DNA of 64,000 nucleotides from Hymenobacter sp. BT18 (GCF_012273015.1 NZ_CP050954.1:1798001-1862000), one strand, 5' to 3'; numbered from the stretch's first letter, positions 53,860-63,814 are shown. Program-made: numbers and translations. The notes: a model not told the origin generated them from the sequence alone.

Positions 53860-54123
53860 TTAGCGGTTGGTCGATTCCACCGCCTTCACGTTGCTCACGT
53901 GAATGCCGGCTTCAATCTTCGTAATGCCGCCCTGGGGGTTCTTTGCACTGGGTTTGTTGTGCTTAGTCACCAGGTTCAGGCCTTCCACGATAACACGCTG
54001 CGTCGAGCGGTTCACCGATTTGATAACACCGGTTTTGCCTTTCTCGTCACCAGCAATTACCAGAACGGTATCACCGGTTTTCACATGCAGTTTCGCGGGC
54101 GTTGCTTTCGTTTTCGTTGCCAT
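53860..54123 (-). CDS. rplX: 50S ribosomal protein L24
   Basis: The 87-residue protein has the KOW motif [23 protein letters not shown] and [22 protein letters not shown], typical of L24 (core [14 protein letters not shown]). It is shorter than the roughly 104-residue E. coli protein. L24 begins 50S assembly by binding the 5' end of 23S rRNA. It starts three bases after the rplN stop. Confidence 0.95.
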   Translation of the reverse strand: MATKTKATPAKLHVKTGDTVLVIAGDEKGKTGVIKSVNRSTQRVIVEGLNLVTKHNKPSAKNPQGGITKIEAGIHVSNVKAVESTNR

Positions 54124-54126
54124 TGC

Positions 54127-54495
54127 TTAGAGAACTTCAGGGGCCAGCGAAACAATCTTCATGAACTGCTTCTCGCGCAGTTCGCGGGCCACGGGGCCGA
54201 AGATGCGGGTACCGCGGGGCTCGTCGTTGTTGTTGAGCAGTACGGCTGCGTTGTCGTCGAAGCGGATATAAGAACCGTCCTTGCGGCGGATTTCTTTCTT
54301 CGTGCGCACTACTACAGCTTTCGATACAGCGCCTTTTTTGGCGTTGCCAGACGGAATAGCCGACTTGATGGCTACTACGATCTTGTCGCCTACGCTGGCG
54401 TATTTCTTGCCCGTGCCACCGAGGACACGGATGCAGAGAACTTCTTTGGCGCCGCTGTTATCAGCGACGGTCAGACGGGATTCTTGCTGTATCAT
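54127..54495 (-). CDS. rplN: 50S ribosomal protein L14
   Basis: The 122-residue protein begins [22 protein letters not shown] and contains [30 protein letters not shown] and [28 protein letters not shown], the L14 hallmarks ([11 protein letters not shown]). It forms part of the subunit bridge. One base separates it from rpsQ. Confidence 0.97.
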   Translation of the reverse strand: MIQQESRLTVADNSGAKEVLCIRVLGGTGKKYASVGDKIVVAIKSAIPSGNAKKGAVSKAVVVRTKKEIRRKDGSYIRFDDNAAVLLNNNDEPRGTRIFGPVARELREKQFMKIVSLAPEVL

Positions 54496-54496
54496 C

Positions 54497-54787
54497 TTAC
54501 TTGGCGCGTTCTACGATTTCTACCAATCTCCAGCGTTTGTTCTTGCTCAGCGGACGGGTCGACATGATGCGAACCGTATCCCCTTCGCCACATTCGTTGT
54601 TCTCGTCGTGGGCCATGAATTTGGTCGACTTGGTAACGAACTTGCCGTAGATCGGGTGTTTCATTTTGCTTTCCACAACTACCGTGATGGATTTGTCCAT
54701 CTTGGAGGAGGAAACGCGCCCGATGATTTCTTTGCGCAGGTTCCGCTCGGGGGCGGTAGTTGCCTGCTGTTCTTCGTTGCTTGCCAT
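54497..54787 (-). CDS. rpsQ: 30S ribosomal protein S17
   Basis: The 96-residue protein has [22 protein letters not shown] and [17 protein letters not shown]-type residues ([16 protein letters not shown]), ending [19 protein letters not shown], all S17. About twelve extra N-terminal residues rich in Gln, Glu and Thr precede the OB fold. It starts two bases after the rpmC stop. Confidence 0.97.
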   Translation of the reverse strand: MASNEEQQATTAPERNLRKEIIGRVSSSKMDKSITVVVESKMKHPIYGKFVTKSTKFMAHDENNECGEGDTVRIMSTRPLSKNKRWRLVEIVERAK

Positions 54788-54789
54788 CG

Positions 54790-55002
54790 TTAGTTAGCAG
54801 GGTTAGTAGTCTGCTCGTTCTCGCGACGCTTCAACTCGGTCAGCAGACGGGCAACATTCTTGCGGCTTTGCTTCAGACGGATCGGGTTTTCCAGGGGCGA
54901 AATAGCGTGCGCGAAGCGCAGGCTCTGGCCATTGGTCTGTTCGGTCTTGATCTGGTTTTTCAGGTCCTCAACGGAGAGGGCACGGATATCAGCGTTCTTC
55001 AT
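54790..55002 (-). CDS. rpmC: 50S ribosomal protein L29
   Basis: The 70-residue helical protein has [36 protein letters not shown], with the L29 pattern LxxLRF...NPxRLxxxRKxIAR seen as SLRFAHAIS and [11 protein letters not shown]. It lies at the nascent-chain tunnel exit. It is five bases downstream of rplP. Confidence 0.96.
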   Translation of the reverse strand: MKNADIRALSVEDLKNQIKTEQTNGQSLRFAHAISPLENPIRLKQSRKNVARLLTELKRRENEQTTNPAN

Positions 55003-55007
55003 CTTGA

Positions 55008-55430
55008 TTATGCTTCTTGAAAGTCGCGACGAACAACAAATTGCGTACGTACCGGCAGTTTTTGCGCGGCCAGACGCAGCGACTCCTGCGCCACCTCCAG
55101 GGTAACTCCATCCGATTCAAACATGATGGTGCCGGGCTTCACTACGGCTACCCAGTACTCGGGGGAACCTTTACCCTTACCCATCCGCACTTCGGCTGGT
55201 TTCTTGGTGATTGGCTTATCGGGGAAAATCCGGATCCACACTTGGCCTTCACGCTTCATTGCGCGGGTCATGGCGATACGGGCCGCTTCGATCTGTCGTG
55301 CCGTGATCCAAGCCGTTTCGAGCGACTTGATGGCAAACGAACCGAAGTCAATGGAGCTGCCGCGGTAGGCTAGGCCATGCACGCGACCCTTTTGCATCTT
55401 GCGATACTTGGTCCTTTTCGGCTGTAACAT
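55008..55430 (-). CDS. rplP: 50S ribosomal protein L16
   Basis: The 140-residue protein starts [20 protein letters not shown] and has [28 protein letters not shown], the L16 core [17 protein letters not shown], and [24 protein letters not shown]. It contacts the A-site tRNA. A 40-base gap separates it from rpsC upstream. Confidence 0.97.
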   Translation of the reverse strand: MLQPKRTKYRKMQKGRVHGLAYRGSSIDFGSFAIKSLETAWITARQIEAARIAMTRAMKREGQVWIRIFPDKPITKKPAEVRMGKGKGSPEYWVAVVKPGTIMFESDGVTLEVAQESLRLAAQKLPVRTQFVVRRDFQEA

Positions 55431-55470
55431 GAGTTATTCTTGAATTGAGATTCGAGAGAAAGGAAAAGGA

Positions 55471-56352
55471 CTAGCGACGAGGGCCGCCACCTTGACCGCC
55501 ACGATTCTGGCCACCGGGGCCACCACCGCTGCGGCGCTGTCCGCCGCCGGCACCCTGACCACCGCGGTTGTCACCGCCACGGCCTTCGCCACCCCGGTCA
55601 TTCCGGTCGCGACGTGGGCCACGGTCGCCGCCACGGTCGCCACGCTCACCACGCGGGCCACGGTCGTTACCACCACGGGTATCGTTGCCTTGGTTAGCAG
55701 GAACTTGGTTGGGCGACAAATCGGGCTTGCCGAATACCTCACCGCGCATGATCCATACCTTGATACCAATTTTGCCATATACCGTCTGAGCTTCAGACAG
55801 CGCATAGTCGATATCGGCACGCAGCGTGTGCAGCGGAGTGCGGCCTTCCTTGTATTGCTCGGAGCGAGCAATTTCAGCACCACCTAAACGGCCACCGCAC
55901 TGAATTTTGATGCCTTCGGCACCAACGCGGATAGCTGCCTGGATGCTCATCTTCATAGCGCGGCGGAACGAGATACGCGCCTGCAGCTGCTGGGCAATGC
56001 TCTCCCCTACCAGCTTGGCGTCGAGTTCCGGACGCTTAATTTCGAAGATGTTGATCTGAACGTCTTTGCCGGTAATCTGCTTCAGTTCGTCCTTGATCTT
56101 ATCAACTTCCTGACCGCCTTTACCGATTACCACCCCCGGGCGAGCCGTGTTGATGGTAATGGTGATACGCTTCAGGGTACGCTCAATCACGATGCGGCTA
56201 ATGCCACCTTTCGGGATACGAGCCATGATGTATTTGCGGATTTTCTCGTCCTCCACCAGCTTGTCGGCAAAATCCTTGCCGCCGTACCAGTTCGAGTCCC
56301 ATCCTTTGATGACGCCCAGACGGAAGCCAACCGGATTTACTTTCTGTCCCAT
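55471..56352 (-). CDS. rpsC: 30S ribosomal protein S3 with RGG-rich C-terminus
   Basis: S3 binds 16S rRNA in the head and lines the mRNA entry channel. The conserved part (about residues 1-215) has [20 protein letters not shown], the KH domain [15 protein letters not shown] and the C-terminal core [19 protein letters not shown]. The last 75 or so residues are a low-complexity tail of Arg, Gly, Asp, Asn and Gln ([20 protein letters not shown], then [13 protein letters not shown]). This makes the protein about 60-80 residues longer than usual. S5 has a similar tail. Confidence 0.97.
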   Translation of the reverse strand: MGQKVNPVGFRLGVIKGWDSNWYGGKDFADKLVEDEKIRKYIMARIPKGGISRIVIERTLKRITITINTARPGVVIGKGGQEVDKIKDELKQITGKDVQINIFEIKRPELDAKLVGESIAQQLQARISFRRAMKMSIQAAIRVGAEGIKIQCGGRLGGAEIARSEQYKEGRTPLHTLRADIDYALSEAQTVYGKIGIKVWIMRGEVFGKPDLSPNQVPANQGNDTRGGNDRGPRGERGDRGGDRGPRRDRNDRGGEGRGGDNRGGQGAGGGQRRSGGGPGGQNRGGQGGGPRR

Positions 56353-56357
56353 AGTGC

Positions 56358-56837
56358 TTATGCGGTGGCTTCTGCCGTGGTTTCAGTGGATTTCTTGGCC
56401 GAGCTGCGACGAGTGGTTTTCTTCGGAGCGGCGGCGTTATCGGCAGACTTGGTTTCGGCAGCCTGCTGAGCGGCAGCTTTGCTACCGAGCGGTTCTACTT
56501 TCGAATCCAGAATCAGCGTCACGTGGTTGCTGCGCTTGCGGATGCGGTGGCCACGGCCCTGGGGGGCGGGGCGCAGACGCTTCAGCTGGCGGCCTTCATC
56601 CACGAAAATCTCTTTGATGTAGAGGTTAGCATCTTCGATACGCTCGTCCTCGTTCTTCTGCTGCCAGTTGGCCAAAGCCGACAGGAGCAGTTTCTCGACG
56701 CGGGCAGCACCAGAGTTTGCCTCGAATTTCAGCAGGCCCAAAGCACGGGTCACTTTCTGACCGCGTACCAGGTTGGCCACCAAGCGCATTTTGCGCGGCG
56801 AGGTGGGCACATTACGGAGTTTAGCTACTGCTTCCAT
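56358..56837 (-). CDS. rplV: 50S ribosomal protein L22
   Basis: The 159-residue protein starts [21 protein letters not shown] and has [28 protein letters not shown] and [24 protein letters not shown], the L22 core [18 protein letters not shown]. Its beta-hairpin lines the exit tunnel. About 45 C-terminal residues rich in Ala, Lys and Thr extend the usual length. It ends five bases before rpsC. Confidence 0.97.
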   Translation of the reverse strand: MEAVAKLRNVPTSPRKMRLVANLVRGQKVTRALGLLKFEANSGAARVEKLLLSALANWQQKNEDERIEDANLYIKEIFVDEGRQLKRLRPAPQGRGHRIRKRSNHVTLILDSKVEPLGSKAAAQQAAETKSADNAAAPKKTTRRSSAKKSTETTAEATA

Positions 56838-56840
56838 CGA

Positions 56841-57119
56841 TTAGCGCTTGCCTTTATCTTTCTTGGCAATGTGACCACGGAAGTTGCGGGTGGGAGCAAA
56901 CTCACCGAGTTTGTGTCCTACCATGTTTTCCGTCACATAAACCGGGATGAACTTATTGCCGTTGTGAACGGCGAAGGTGTGGCCAACGAAGTCAGGCGAA
57001 ATCATCGAGCGGCGAGACCAAGTCTTCACCACCGACTTTTTGCCGGAGTCTTCCATTGCCGAAACTTTCTTCTCGAGCCGGAAGTCAATGTACGGCCCTT
57101 TTTTTAGCGAACGTGCCAT
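56841..57119 (-). CDS. rpsS: 30S ribosomal protein S19
   Basis: The 92-residue protein starts [20 protein letters not shown] and has [46 protein letters not shown] (core [17 protein letters not shown]), standard S19. It lies in the 30S head with S13. The gap to rplB upstream is three bases. Confidence 0.97.
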   Translation of the reverse strand: MARSLKKGPYIDFRLEKKVSAMEDSGKKSVVKTWSRRSMISPDFVGHTFAVHNGNKFIPVYVTENMVGHKLGEFAPTRNFRGHIAKKDKGKR

Positions 57120-57122
57120 TGC

Positions 57123-57950
57123 TTACTTCTTGCCTTTACGGTTAACGATGAGCTGCTCAGAGTACTTGTTCTTGTTGCGCGTCTTCTGACCCTTAGCGAA
57201 GATGCCGTTACGGCTGCGTGGGTGACCACCCGACGAACGACCTTCACCACCACCCATGGGGTGATCTACAGGGTTCATAGCTACACCACGTACGCGTGGA
57301 CGACGGCCCAACCAACGGTTACGACCGGCTTTGCCGAGACGTACGTTCATGTGGTCACCGTTCGAAACAGTTCCTACGGTAGCCATGCAGGTAACGAGTA
57401 CCATGCGCATCTCACCGGAAGGCAGTTTCAGGGTAGCATACCGATCTTCACGAGCCACCAACTGGGCGTACGTGCCGGCCGAACGAGCCATAGCAGCGCC
57501 GCTGCCGGGAATCAGTTCGATGTTGTGCACGATGGTACCCAGGGGGATTTCGCGCAACGGAAGGGCGTTGCCTACTTCCGGAGCTGCACCTGTACCCGAC
57601 ACCACGGTAGCGCCTACCTCAACACCCGCGGGGGCGATGATGTAACGCTTCTCACCGTCGGCATAGTTCAGCAGGGCAATGCGCGCCGTCCGATTCGGAT
57701 CGTATTCAATCGTCTTCACGGTAGCTGGAACACCAGCCTTATCCCGCTTGAAGTCGATAACACGATATTTTTGTTTGTGACCACCACCGATGTAACGGTT
57801 GGTCATTTTACCCGCACCATTGCGGCCACCGGATTTTTTCAGGGGTGCCAACAGCGACTTCTCCGGCTCCGACGTCGTAATCTCGTCGAAGGCCGGGGCG
57901 ATGCGGAAGCGCTGACCCGGTGATGTTGGTCTTAGTTTTTTGAGTGCCAT
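57123..57950 (-). CDS. rplB: 50S ribosomal protein L2
   Basis: The 275-residue protein starts [20 protein letters not shown] and contains [45 protein letters not shown] and the catalytic-site neighbourhood [20 protein letters not shown], including the conserved His. Length and motifs are normal. It begins 41 bases after the rplW stop. Confidence 0.97.
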   Translation of the reverse strand: MALKKLRPTSPGQRFRIAPAFDEITTSEPEKSLLAPLKKSGGRNGAGKMTNRYIGGGHKQKYRVIDFKRDKAGVPATVKTIEYDPNRTARIALLNYADGEKRYIIAPAGVEVGATVVSGTGAAPEVGNALPLREIPLGTIVHNIELIPGSGAAMARSAGTYAQLVAREDRYATLKLPSGEMRMVLVTCMATVGTVSNGDHMNVRLGKAGRNRWLGRRPRVRGVAMNPVDHPMGGGEGRSSGGHPRSRNGIFAKGQKTRNKNKYSEQLIVNRKGKK

Positions 57951-57991
57951 TACGCTAGCTTAGAAATGCTCTATTGCAGGAAGGCGAAGCC

Positions 57992-58279
57992 TTAGATGCC
58001 GTTGTAGAAGTCGATAACGTCGCCTTCCTTCACGGTAACAATGGCTTTTTTGCCATGTGCCCGGCGGCCTGCTACGGCGCCGGTCTTCGTGAACTTGGAC
58101 TTGAGCTTACCGTTGGTGCGGATCGTGCTGATGCCCGTTACCGTCACGCCGTACAGCTGCTCGATGTCCTTTTTGATCTGAACCTTATTGGCTGTGCGCT
58201 CTACTTGGAAAACGTACTGCCCTTTTTCGTTCAGGCCCGTGGCCTTCTCGGTCACGATGGGTTTTTTCAGCGTGCTCAT
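57992..58279 (-). CDS. rplW: 50S ribosomal protein L23
   Basis: The 95-residue protein starts [20 protein letters not shown] and has YVFQVERTANKVQIKKDIEQLYGVTV, typical L23 (core KVQIKKDIEQLYGV). It is the docking site for trigger factor at the tunnel exit. Its ATG overlaps the rplD stop by one base. Confidence 0.96.
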   Translation of the reverse strand: MSTLKKPIVTEKATGLNEKGQYVFQVERTANKVQIKKDIEQLYGVTVTGISTIRTNGKLKSKFTKTGAVAGRRAHGKKAIVTVKEGDVIDFYNGI

Positions 58280-58917
58280 TATTCAGCGGAGGTATAGAGT
58301 TGTTCCAGAGCCGTGAGACCAGCCTCCGACAGCAGCAGCGTGTCGGTGTTCAGCAGGTCGTGCGTGTTCAGCGCCACCGGCGTTGCCACTTTCACTTTCT
58401 GCACGTTGCGAGCCGACAGAACCACGTTCTTATCAACTTCGCCCGTTACCAGCAGGGTCTTCTTGCCGTTGTTCAGCTTCAGACCAGCCAGGATGTTCAC
58501 AAACTCTTTGGTTTTGGGAGCGTCCAGCAGAATGTTTTCCACCAGCGCGATTTTGCCATCCTGAGCCAGCGTCGACAGAGCCGACAGACGGGCCAAACGC
58601 TTGGTCTTTTTGTTCAGCTTGAAGCCGTAGTCACGGGGCTGAGGACCGAATACCCGGCCACCACCAATGAAAACAGGCGACTTCATGCTACCAGCGCGGG
58701 CACCGCCCGTACCTTTCTGCTTTTTCAGCTTCTTGGTAGTGCCGCTTACTTCGTTCCGCTCCTTCGACTTGTGCGTGCCTTGGCGCTGGTTGGCCAAGTA
58801 CTGCTTTACGTCGAGGTACATTACGTGCTCGTTGGGCTCGATGCCGAAAATGGCATCCGACAGCGTTACCTTACGGCCGGTGTCCTCACCCTTGATATTT
58901 AATACTGACAGTTCCAT
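58279..58917 (-). CDS. rplD: 50S ribosomal protein L4
   Basis: The 212-residue protein has [37 protein letters not shown], with the diagnostic KLxxQKGTGxARxG pattern and [21 protein letters not shown]4 represses the S10 operon in E. coli. Here rplC and rplD start a separate transcript, with a leader hairpin at 59569-59593. It lies nine bases after rplC. Confidence 0.97.
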   Translation of the reverse strand: MELSVLNIKGEDTGRKVTLSDAIFGIEPNEHVMYLDVKQYLANQRQGTHKSKERNEVSGTTKKLKKQKGTGGARAGSMKSPVFIGGGRVFGPQPRDYGFKLNKKTKRLARLSALSTLAQDGKIALVENILLDAPKTKEFVNILAGLKLNNGKKTLLVTGEVDKNVVLSARNVQKVKVATPVALNTHDLLNTDTLLLSEAGLTALEQLYTSAE

Positions 58918-58926
58918 CTCTCGGGG

Positions 58927-59541
58927 TTATTTTTCAAGTACCACGTAAGAGTTCCGGGAGCCGGGAACCGAACCGCTTACTACGATTAGGTTTTTGTCGG
59001 CTACTACGCGCAGCACCTTTAGGTTCTGAATTTTCACCCGGTCGCCGCCCATACGACCCGCCATGCGCATTCCTTTGAATACGCGTGAGGGCCAGGAGCA
59101 GGCACCGATAGAACCGGGGTGACGCAGACGGTTGTGCTGACCGTGGGTCTGCCCGCCTACACCAGCGAAGTTGTAACGCTTCACTACGCCCTGGAAACCT
59201 TTGCCCTTGGAGGTACCTACCACGTCAACGAATTCGCCTTCCTCAAAGAGGGTAGCGTTGATTTCGCTGCCAGCTGCGTATACCTCGTCGGTGCGGAACT
59301 CAACGAGTTTGTGTTTGGGCGTAGTGCCCGCTTTGGCGAAGTGCCCAGCCAGGGGCTTGTTGGTGTTCTTGGCTTTTTTCTCGCCGTAGCCGAGTTGGAT
59401 GGCTGCGTAGCCGTCCGTTTCGATGGTCTTAACCTGCGTCACTACGCACGGACCCGCCTCGATGAGCGTGCAGGGAATGTTCTTCCCGTCCGGAGTGAAG
59501 AGGCTTGTCATACCGATTTTTTTACCGATGATGCCAGGCAT
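58927..59541 (-). CDS. rplC: 50S ribosomal protein L3
   Basis: The 204-residue protein starts [20 protein letters not shown] and has [41 protein letters not shown], with the typical core [12 protein letters not shown]. The start at 59541 was chosen on homology; the longer frame would begin inside the leader. A TTG-N21-TAGCTTTG promoter lies about 60 bases upstream, so rplC starts the main ribosomal transcript rather than following rpsJ. Confidence 0.97.
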   Translation of the reverse strand: MPGIIGKKIGMTSLFTPDGKNIPCTLIEAGPCVVTQVKTIETDGYAAIQLGYGEKKAKNTNKPLAGHFAKAGTTPKHKLVEFRTDEVYAAGSEINATLFEEGEFVDVVGTSKGKGFQGVVKRYNFAGVGGQTHGQHNRLRHPGSIGACSWPSRVFKGMRMAGRMGGDRVKIQNLKVLRVVADKNLIVVSGSVPGSRNSYVVLEK

Positions 59542-59568
59542 TCGTTTGGGGTTTATAAAATGACACAG

Positions 59569-59593
59569 CGAAAACGCCCGAACGGCGTTTTCG
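59569..59593 (-). promoter_or_regulatory. Leader hairpin of the rplC transcript
   Basis: A perfect 10-bp stem (cgaaaacgcc / ggcgttttcg) with a 5-base loop lies between the predicted start of transcription and rplC. No T run follows. It could be a regulatory leader, for example a binding site for a ribosomal protein. Confidence 0.55.
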
Positions 59594-59604
59594 GAATGGG
59601 AGTG

Positions 59605-59636
59605 CAAAGCTAGGGAATTGTTGGCGCATTTTCCAA
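59605..59636 (-). promoter_or_regulatory. Promoter of the rplC-rplQ cluster
   Basis: On the minus strand TTG (59634-59636), 21 bases and TAGCTTTG (59605-59612) match the Bacteroidota promoter layout. It lies between the O-antigen-ligase-like gene and rplC. It is the best promoter match in the window. Confidence 0.7.
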
Positions 59637-59808
59637 CCCCTTTCTAAAATATTTTCAGGGAGTTAGCAATAGTCACCTATGTGTTCTAGTCGTTCAGTGT
59701 CAGGCTATTTCTCGCAACGGACGGCATCATTTGGTATTCGGTTACCTAAGCTACGAGCCTCCTCCGTTGCCTATCGGGTATTCCAATAGTACAATCTGTT
59801 AATGGGAG

Positions 59809-61089
59809 CTAGCGAGGCCGCCACTGTTGCTCCGGCTCGACTGGCATCTCCTGCCCGTTTAAAGCCAGTAATATAAACAGCAGGGCAAATGTGAGCCCAA
59901 CCTGAGCTTCCAGGGTGTACTCCACTAGGAAGGATAAGGTGATGATCAGGTACTGGGCTAACAGCAACGGCGAATAATGGGGCCAGATGCGAATACCCGG
60001 GAAATAGAAGAACAGCGTAAACAACAGTACGCCCAGCCCACCATAGGCAACTAGGTAATAGAGAAACTGATTGTGCGGTAAGATATATGCCTCCTCGGAG
60101 ATAGAGGGGAACTGCTGGCGGTACTGTTGGGCAATGGCCGGCTTCATGTTGGCCCGGCCAACGCCAAGCACTGGATGCTCTTCAAAGATTTCCAAGGCTA
60201 CCTTATAGGAATAAAACCGCCCTACCAGGGAGTAATTATTGGCCGAGGTACTTTGCCGTACGCGCCCCACGTCGTCCTGGGTATTAAGAAACTTGTTGCG
60301 AAAGGTTGGAAAGACCCCGTAGCTCACCATAGGGGTAAGCAGCATCAGGGAAGCAATGAGCCCGGCGAGCCGCACATTACGCCGCCATAGCAGCAACCAG
60401 CCAATGGCAACACCCGCCAGTGCATACAGCGTTAGCAAGCCGCTGCGCACGGCCAGCATATGCTGATACAAAACCAGGAAGGCAATAATCACCAGCAAAT
60501 ACCGACGCCACGGCCCGTCTACCACCTTCCGTCCTACAAGTACCGTTGCGGCTGCTACCGCATACGTCACCATTAAACTAAACCGGATATGGTCCGGAGC
60601 CGTTGGCATGATTTGCGACTCTAGGTACCGCTGGTTGATTTCGACGAAATGACTTAGATAATAACCCGCACTGCCCAGAGCAGACAAAGTGACGAGTGTG
60701 ATAAAAAACACGTTCAACCTCACTAGGTAACGTCCCGGCAGACCAGGCAACCACAGAAACGCAAGGGGAAGCACTAGGAAAGGCAACTGCAGCGTGACGC
60801 CCCGCCAGAACTCAGCGGCATTCCCAACCTGTGTTTGTAGTCCGGATAATAGTACTAAGCCAAATACCCCTAACAGGCTGTAGTAAACGGCCGAGAACTT
60901 GCTACGATAGGTAGCAGAGCAAGTAAGCCGGTAGAAAAGCGCCACAATAAAAAGAGCAACGATGCCAATGCTCGTCAGGACGCGAAAAAAATTCACCGTG
61001 AATAGCCCAACCATAATGATTCCGCAGCTCAGCGCAGCTAGCCGCAACAGCACAGTAGAGTCTTTTAAATAACCAGGCAAAAAACGCAT
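59809..61089 (-). CDS. O-antigen ligase (WaaL/Wzy)-like membrane protein
   Basis: The 426-residue protein has about eleven membrane helices and, near residues 300-350, a large loop with SLVGRFYSYKVALEIFEEHPVLGVGRANMKP and PHNQFLYYLVAYGGLGVLLF. The G-R-x-x-x-W/Y...HPxxGxGxG and PHNxxL patterns mark the Wzy_C/O-antigen ligase family. It should join or polymerise glycan units on a lipid carrier at the periplasmic face. The start at 61089 (MRFLPGYL) is used because the longer frame begins in the T run of the rpsJ terminator. Its position between rpsJ and rplC is abnormal. No clear promoter was found before it. Confidence 0.85.
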   Translation of the reverse strand: MRFLPGYLKDSTVLLRLAALSCGIIMVGLFTVNFFRVLTSIGIVALFIVALFYRLTCSATYRSKFSAVYYSLLGVFGLVLLSGLQTQVGNAAEFWRGVTLQLPFLVLPLAFLWLPGLPGRYLVRLNVFFITLVTLSALGSAGYYLSHFVEINQRYLESQIMPTAPDHIRFSLMVTYAVAAATVLVGRKVVDGPWRRYLLVIIAFLVLYQHMLAVRSGLLTLYALAGVAIGWLLLWRRNVRLAGLIASLMLLTPMVSYGVFPTFRNKFLNTQDDVGRVRQSTSANNYSLVGRFYSYKVALEIFEEHPVLGVGRANMKPAIAQQYRQQFPSISEEAYILPHNQFLYYLVAYGGLGVLLFTLFFYFPGIRIWPHYSPLLLAQYLIITLSFLVEYTLEAQVGLTFALLFILLALNGQEMPVEPEQQWRPR

Positions 61090-61169
61090 ATGCACTTGAA
61101 GAGCCGGAAGCAGGTGCGTGGCGTTGCATGCTTCGACGAAGAGGGTATTGAGACTGCTAAGTTGAGGAT

Positions 61170-61210
61170 AAAAAAAGAACACCCCGCAGAGGTGGCTCTA
61201 CGGGGTGTTC
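61170..61210 (-). terminator. Strong intrinsic terminator after rpsJ
   Basis: On the minus strand the perfect stem gaacaccccg / cggggtgttc (61201-61210 with 61177-61186) encloses a 14-base loop and is followed by a run of T. It lies 26 bases after the rpsJ stop and separates rpsJ from the ligase gene and rplC. Confidence 0.93.
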
Positions 61211-61235
61211 CTTACTTAATCAAAGAAACCAGTCC

Positions 61236-61541
61236 TCAGACTTTGATTTCAACGTCTACGCCACTAGGCAGCTCAAGCTTCATCAGGGCATCTACCGTCT
61301 TCGACGAAGTCGAGTAGATATCCACGAGGCGCTTGTAGGTGCAGAGCTGGAACTGCTCACGCGACTTCTTGTTCACGTGGGGCGAACGAAGTACGGTGAA
61401 CTTCTCCTTAATGGTCGGCAATGGAATCGGACCGCTTACGATAGCGCCCGTAGCCTTCACCGCCTTCACGATCTTCTCCGACGATTTGTCCACCAGGTTG
61501 TGGTCGTAGGATTTGAGTTTGATGCGAATTTTCTGGTTCAT
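61236..61541 (-). CDS. rpsJ: 30S ribosomal protein S10
   Basis: The 101-residue protein starts [20 protein letters not shown] and has [30 protein letters not shown], with the S10 core [17 protein letters not shown]10 also serves as NusE in antitermination. It is usually the first gene of the S10 operon. Here it ends the rpsG-fusA unit, is followed by a strong terminator, and lies about 1.7 kb from rplC. Confidence 0.97.
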   Translation of the reverse strand: MNQKIRIKLKSYDHNLVDKSSEKIVKAVKATGAIVSGPIPLPTIKEKFTVLRSPHVNKKSREQFQLCTYKRLVDIYSTSSKTVDALMKLELPSGVDVEIKV

Positions 61542-61562
61542 GTCTGTTGAATGAAAGCGGTA

Positions 61563-63707
61563 TTAGCGAATGGCGTTACCCTTTTGCTTGGCGATGATAG
61601 CTTCCGCAAGGTTGTTGGGCACCTGATCGTAGTGCGAGAACGTCAGCGAGGCGGAAGCGCGACCCGAAGAGATGGTACGCAGCGACGTTACGTAACCAAA
61701 CAGTTCCGACAGCGGAACGTCAGCTTTGATAACGTTAGCGCCACCTTTCGTGTCCATGCCCTTCATGATGCCGCGGCGACGGTTCAGGTCACCCGTTACG
61801 GAACCCGTGTACTCGTCCGGCGAAACTACCTCTACGGCCATAATAGGCTCGAGCAGTTTCGGACCGGCCAGCTTACCAGCTTCGCGGAAACCACCGCGGG
61901 CAGCCAGTTCGAACGACAGCGCGTCCGAGTCAACATCGTGGTACGAGCCGAAGAACAGACGCACGCGCATGCCTTCGATGGGGAAGCCCGCCAGCGGACC
62001 GTTCTTCATGGCTTCTTCGAAACCTTTCTGAACCGGCGCGATGAATTCGCGGGGGATAACACCACCCGTGATGTCGTTTACGAACTCCAGACCGGGTTTC
62101 TCCGGATCGACCAGTTTGGGGCCGAGTTCGAATACGATGTCACCGAATTTACCACGGCCACCCGTCTGCTTCTTGTAGGTTTCGCGGTGTTCAACCGTTT
62201 TGGTCAATACCTCCTTGTACGCAACCTGTGGAGCACCCTGGTTGATTTCCACCTTGAACTCCCGACGCATACGGTCGATGATGATTTCAAGGTGAAGCTC
62301 GCCCATGCCTTTCAGTACGGTCTGGCCCGTCTCAGGATCAGTCTGTACCACCAGCGTGGGGTCTTCTTCCACGAGTTTGGCAATAGCCATACCCATCTTA
62401 TCCACGTCGGCCTGAGTTTTGGGCTCAATGGCGTAACCGATTACCGGCTCAGGGAACGACATCGACTCGAGTACGATGCGCGACTTTTCGTCGGTCAGCG
62501 TGTCACCGGTCTTGATGTCTTTGAAACCCACACCGGCGGCAATGTCACCAGCCTGGATTTTGTCGATCGGGTTCTGCTTGTTGGAGTGCATCTGCATGAG
62601 ACGCGAGATACGCTCCTTCTTGTTCGTGCGGTTGTTGTGCACGTACGAGCCAGCGTCCAGCACGCCGCTGTAGCAGCGGAAGAAGCACAGACGGCCCACG
62701 AAGGGGTCAGTAGCAATTTTGAACGCCAGGGCCGTGAAAGGCTCGGCATTGTCGGGGTGACGCTCGATTTCCTCGCCGGTATCGGGGTTGGTACCGATGA
62801 TGGCGGGCATGTCCAGCGGCGAAGGCAGGTAGGCCATTACGCCGTCCAGCATCGACTGCACACCTTTGTTCTTGAAGGCCGAACCGCACATTACGGGCGA
62901 GAACTTCATGTCGATAACCGCTTTGCGGATTACCACCATCATTTCTTCGCGGGTGATGCTCTCCGGATCTTCGAAAAACTTCTCCATCAGCGTGTCGTCG
63001 TACTCGGCTACGCTTTCGATGAGCTTCTCGCGCCACTCGGCTACCGTTTCCACCAGATCCTCGGGAACCGGGATTTCGTGGTACGATTTGCCTTGGGTAG
63101 CGTCGTCCCATACAATGGCTTTGCCCGTCAGTAGGTCAACTACGCCTTTGAAGGTGTCTTCGGCGCCAATCGGGATTTGCAGCGGCACGGGGTTAGCGCC
63201 CAGTTTCTCCTTAATCTCGTTAACCGCCTTGAAGAAGTCGGCACCGGCACGGTCCATCTTGTTGACGAAGCAGATGCGGGGCACCTTGTACTTGTCAGCC
63301 TGGCGCCATACAGTTTCCGACTGGGGCTCTACGCCCGAAACAGCGCAGAACAACGCAACAGCACCGTCGAGTACGCGCAGCGAGCGTTCAACTTCTACCG
63401 TGAAGTCAACGTGGCCGGGAGTATCGATGAGGTTGATTTTGTACTGCTTGGTTTCCGGCGTCGGGTCGCCGTTGGCGTCGGTCGGGTAGTTCCAGAAAGT
63501 GGTAGTAGCAGCCGACGTGATGGTGATACCACGCTCCTGCTCCTGCTCCATCCAGTCCATCGTAGCAGCACCTTCGTGCACTTCCCCGATTTTGTGGGTC
63601 TTACCGGTATAGTAGAGAATGCGCTCCGAGGTCGTGGTCTTACCGGCGTCGATGTGCGCCATAATCCCAATGTTCCGGAGGTATTGCAGGTCTTTATTAA
63701 CAGCCAT
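61563..63707 (-). CDS. fusA: Elongation factor G
   Basis: EF-G is the GTPase that moves tRNA and mRNA through the ribosome. The 714-residue protein has G1 [19 protein letters not shown], the switch I region [12 protein letters not shown]3 [17 protein letters not shown]4 NKMDRAG, and the domain IV to V region with [16 protein letters not shown]. Length is normal. It lies between rpsG and rpsJ, with a long octamer palindrome before it. Confidence 0.97.
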   Translation of the reverse strand: MAVNKDLQYLRNIGIMAHIDAGKTTTSERILYYTGKTHKIGEVHEGAATMDWMEQEQERGITITSAATTTFWNYPTDANGDPTPETKQYKINLIDTPGHVDFTVEVERSLRVLDGAVALFCAVSGVEPQSETVWRQADKYKVPRICFVNKMDRAGADFFKAVNEIKEKLGANPVPLQIPIGAEDTFKGVVDLLTGKAIVWDDATQGKSYHEIPVPEDLVETVAEWREKLIESVAEYDDTLMEKFFEDPESITREEMMVVIRKAVIDMKFSPVMCGSAFKNKGVQSMLDGVMAYLPSPLDMPAIIGTNPDTGEEIERHPDNAEPFTALAFKIATDPFVGRLCFFRCYSGVLDAGSYVHNNRTNKKERISRLMQMHSNKQNPIDKIQAGDIAAGVGFKDIKTGDTLTDEKSRIVLESMSFPEPVIGYAIEPKTQADVDKMGMAIAKLVEEDPTLVVQTDPETGQTVLKGMGELHLEIIIDRMRREFKVEINQGAPQVAYKEVLTKTVEHRETYKKQTGGRGKFGDIVFELGPKLVDPEKPGLEFVNDITGGVIPREFIAPVQKGFEEAMKNGPLAGFPIEGMRVRLFFGSYHDVDSDALSFELAARGGFREAGKLAGPKLLEPIMAVEVVSPDEYTGSVTGDLNRRRGIMKGMDTKGGANVIKADVPLSELFGYVTSLRTISSGRASASLTFSHYDQVPNNLAEAIIAKQKGNAIR

Positions 63708-63712
63708 GATTT

Positions 63713-63810
63713 TTGTTGGGGTCTTAGGGTCTTAGGGTCTTAGGGTCTTGGTTGTCGTTCGGTTTGTACCAGAACAAAACCAAGACCCCAAGACCCTAAA
63801 ACCCCAACAA
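63713..63810. repeat. Octamer-built palindrome between rpsG and fusA
   Basis: The left arm (63713-63752) has ttgttgggg followed by three copies of GTCTTAGG and one GTCTTGG. The right arm (63774-63810) is its reverse complement with one octamer fewer. A 21-base loop lies between them. The same octamer family occurs at 47867-47913. Confidence 0.85.
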
Positions 63811-63814
63811 CTGA

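Noticed and set aside
61090-61182. A longer N-terminus for the O-antigen-ligase-like protein
   Set aside because: It would begin in the T run of the rpsJ terminator, and the added residues are not membrane-like.
61551-63134. A 527-codon open frame opposite fusA
   Set aside because: It mirrors the fusA codons and has no domain, signal or independent upstream site. The same holds for other long antisense frames, such as 37285-38253 opposite the CARDB gene.
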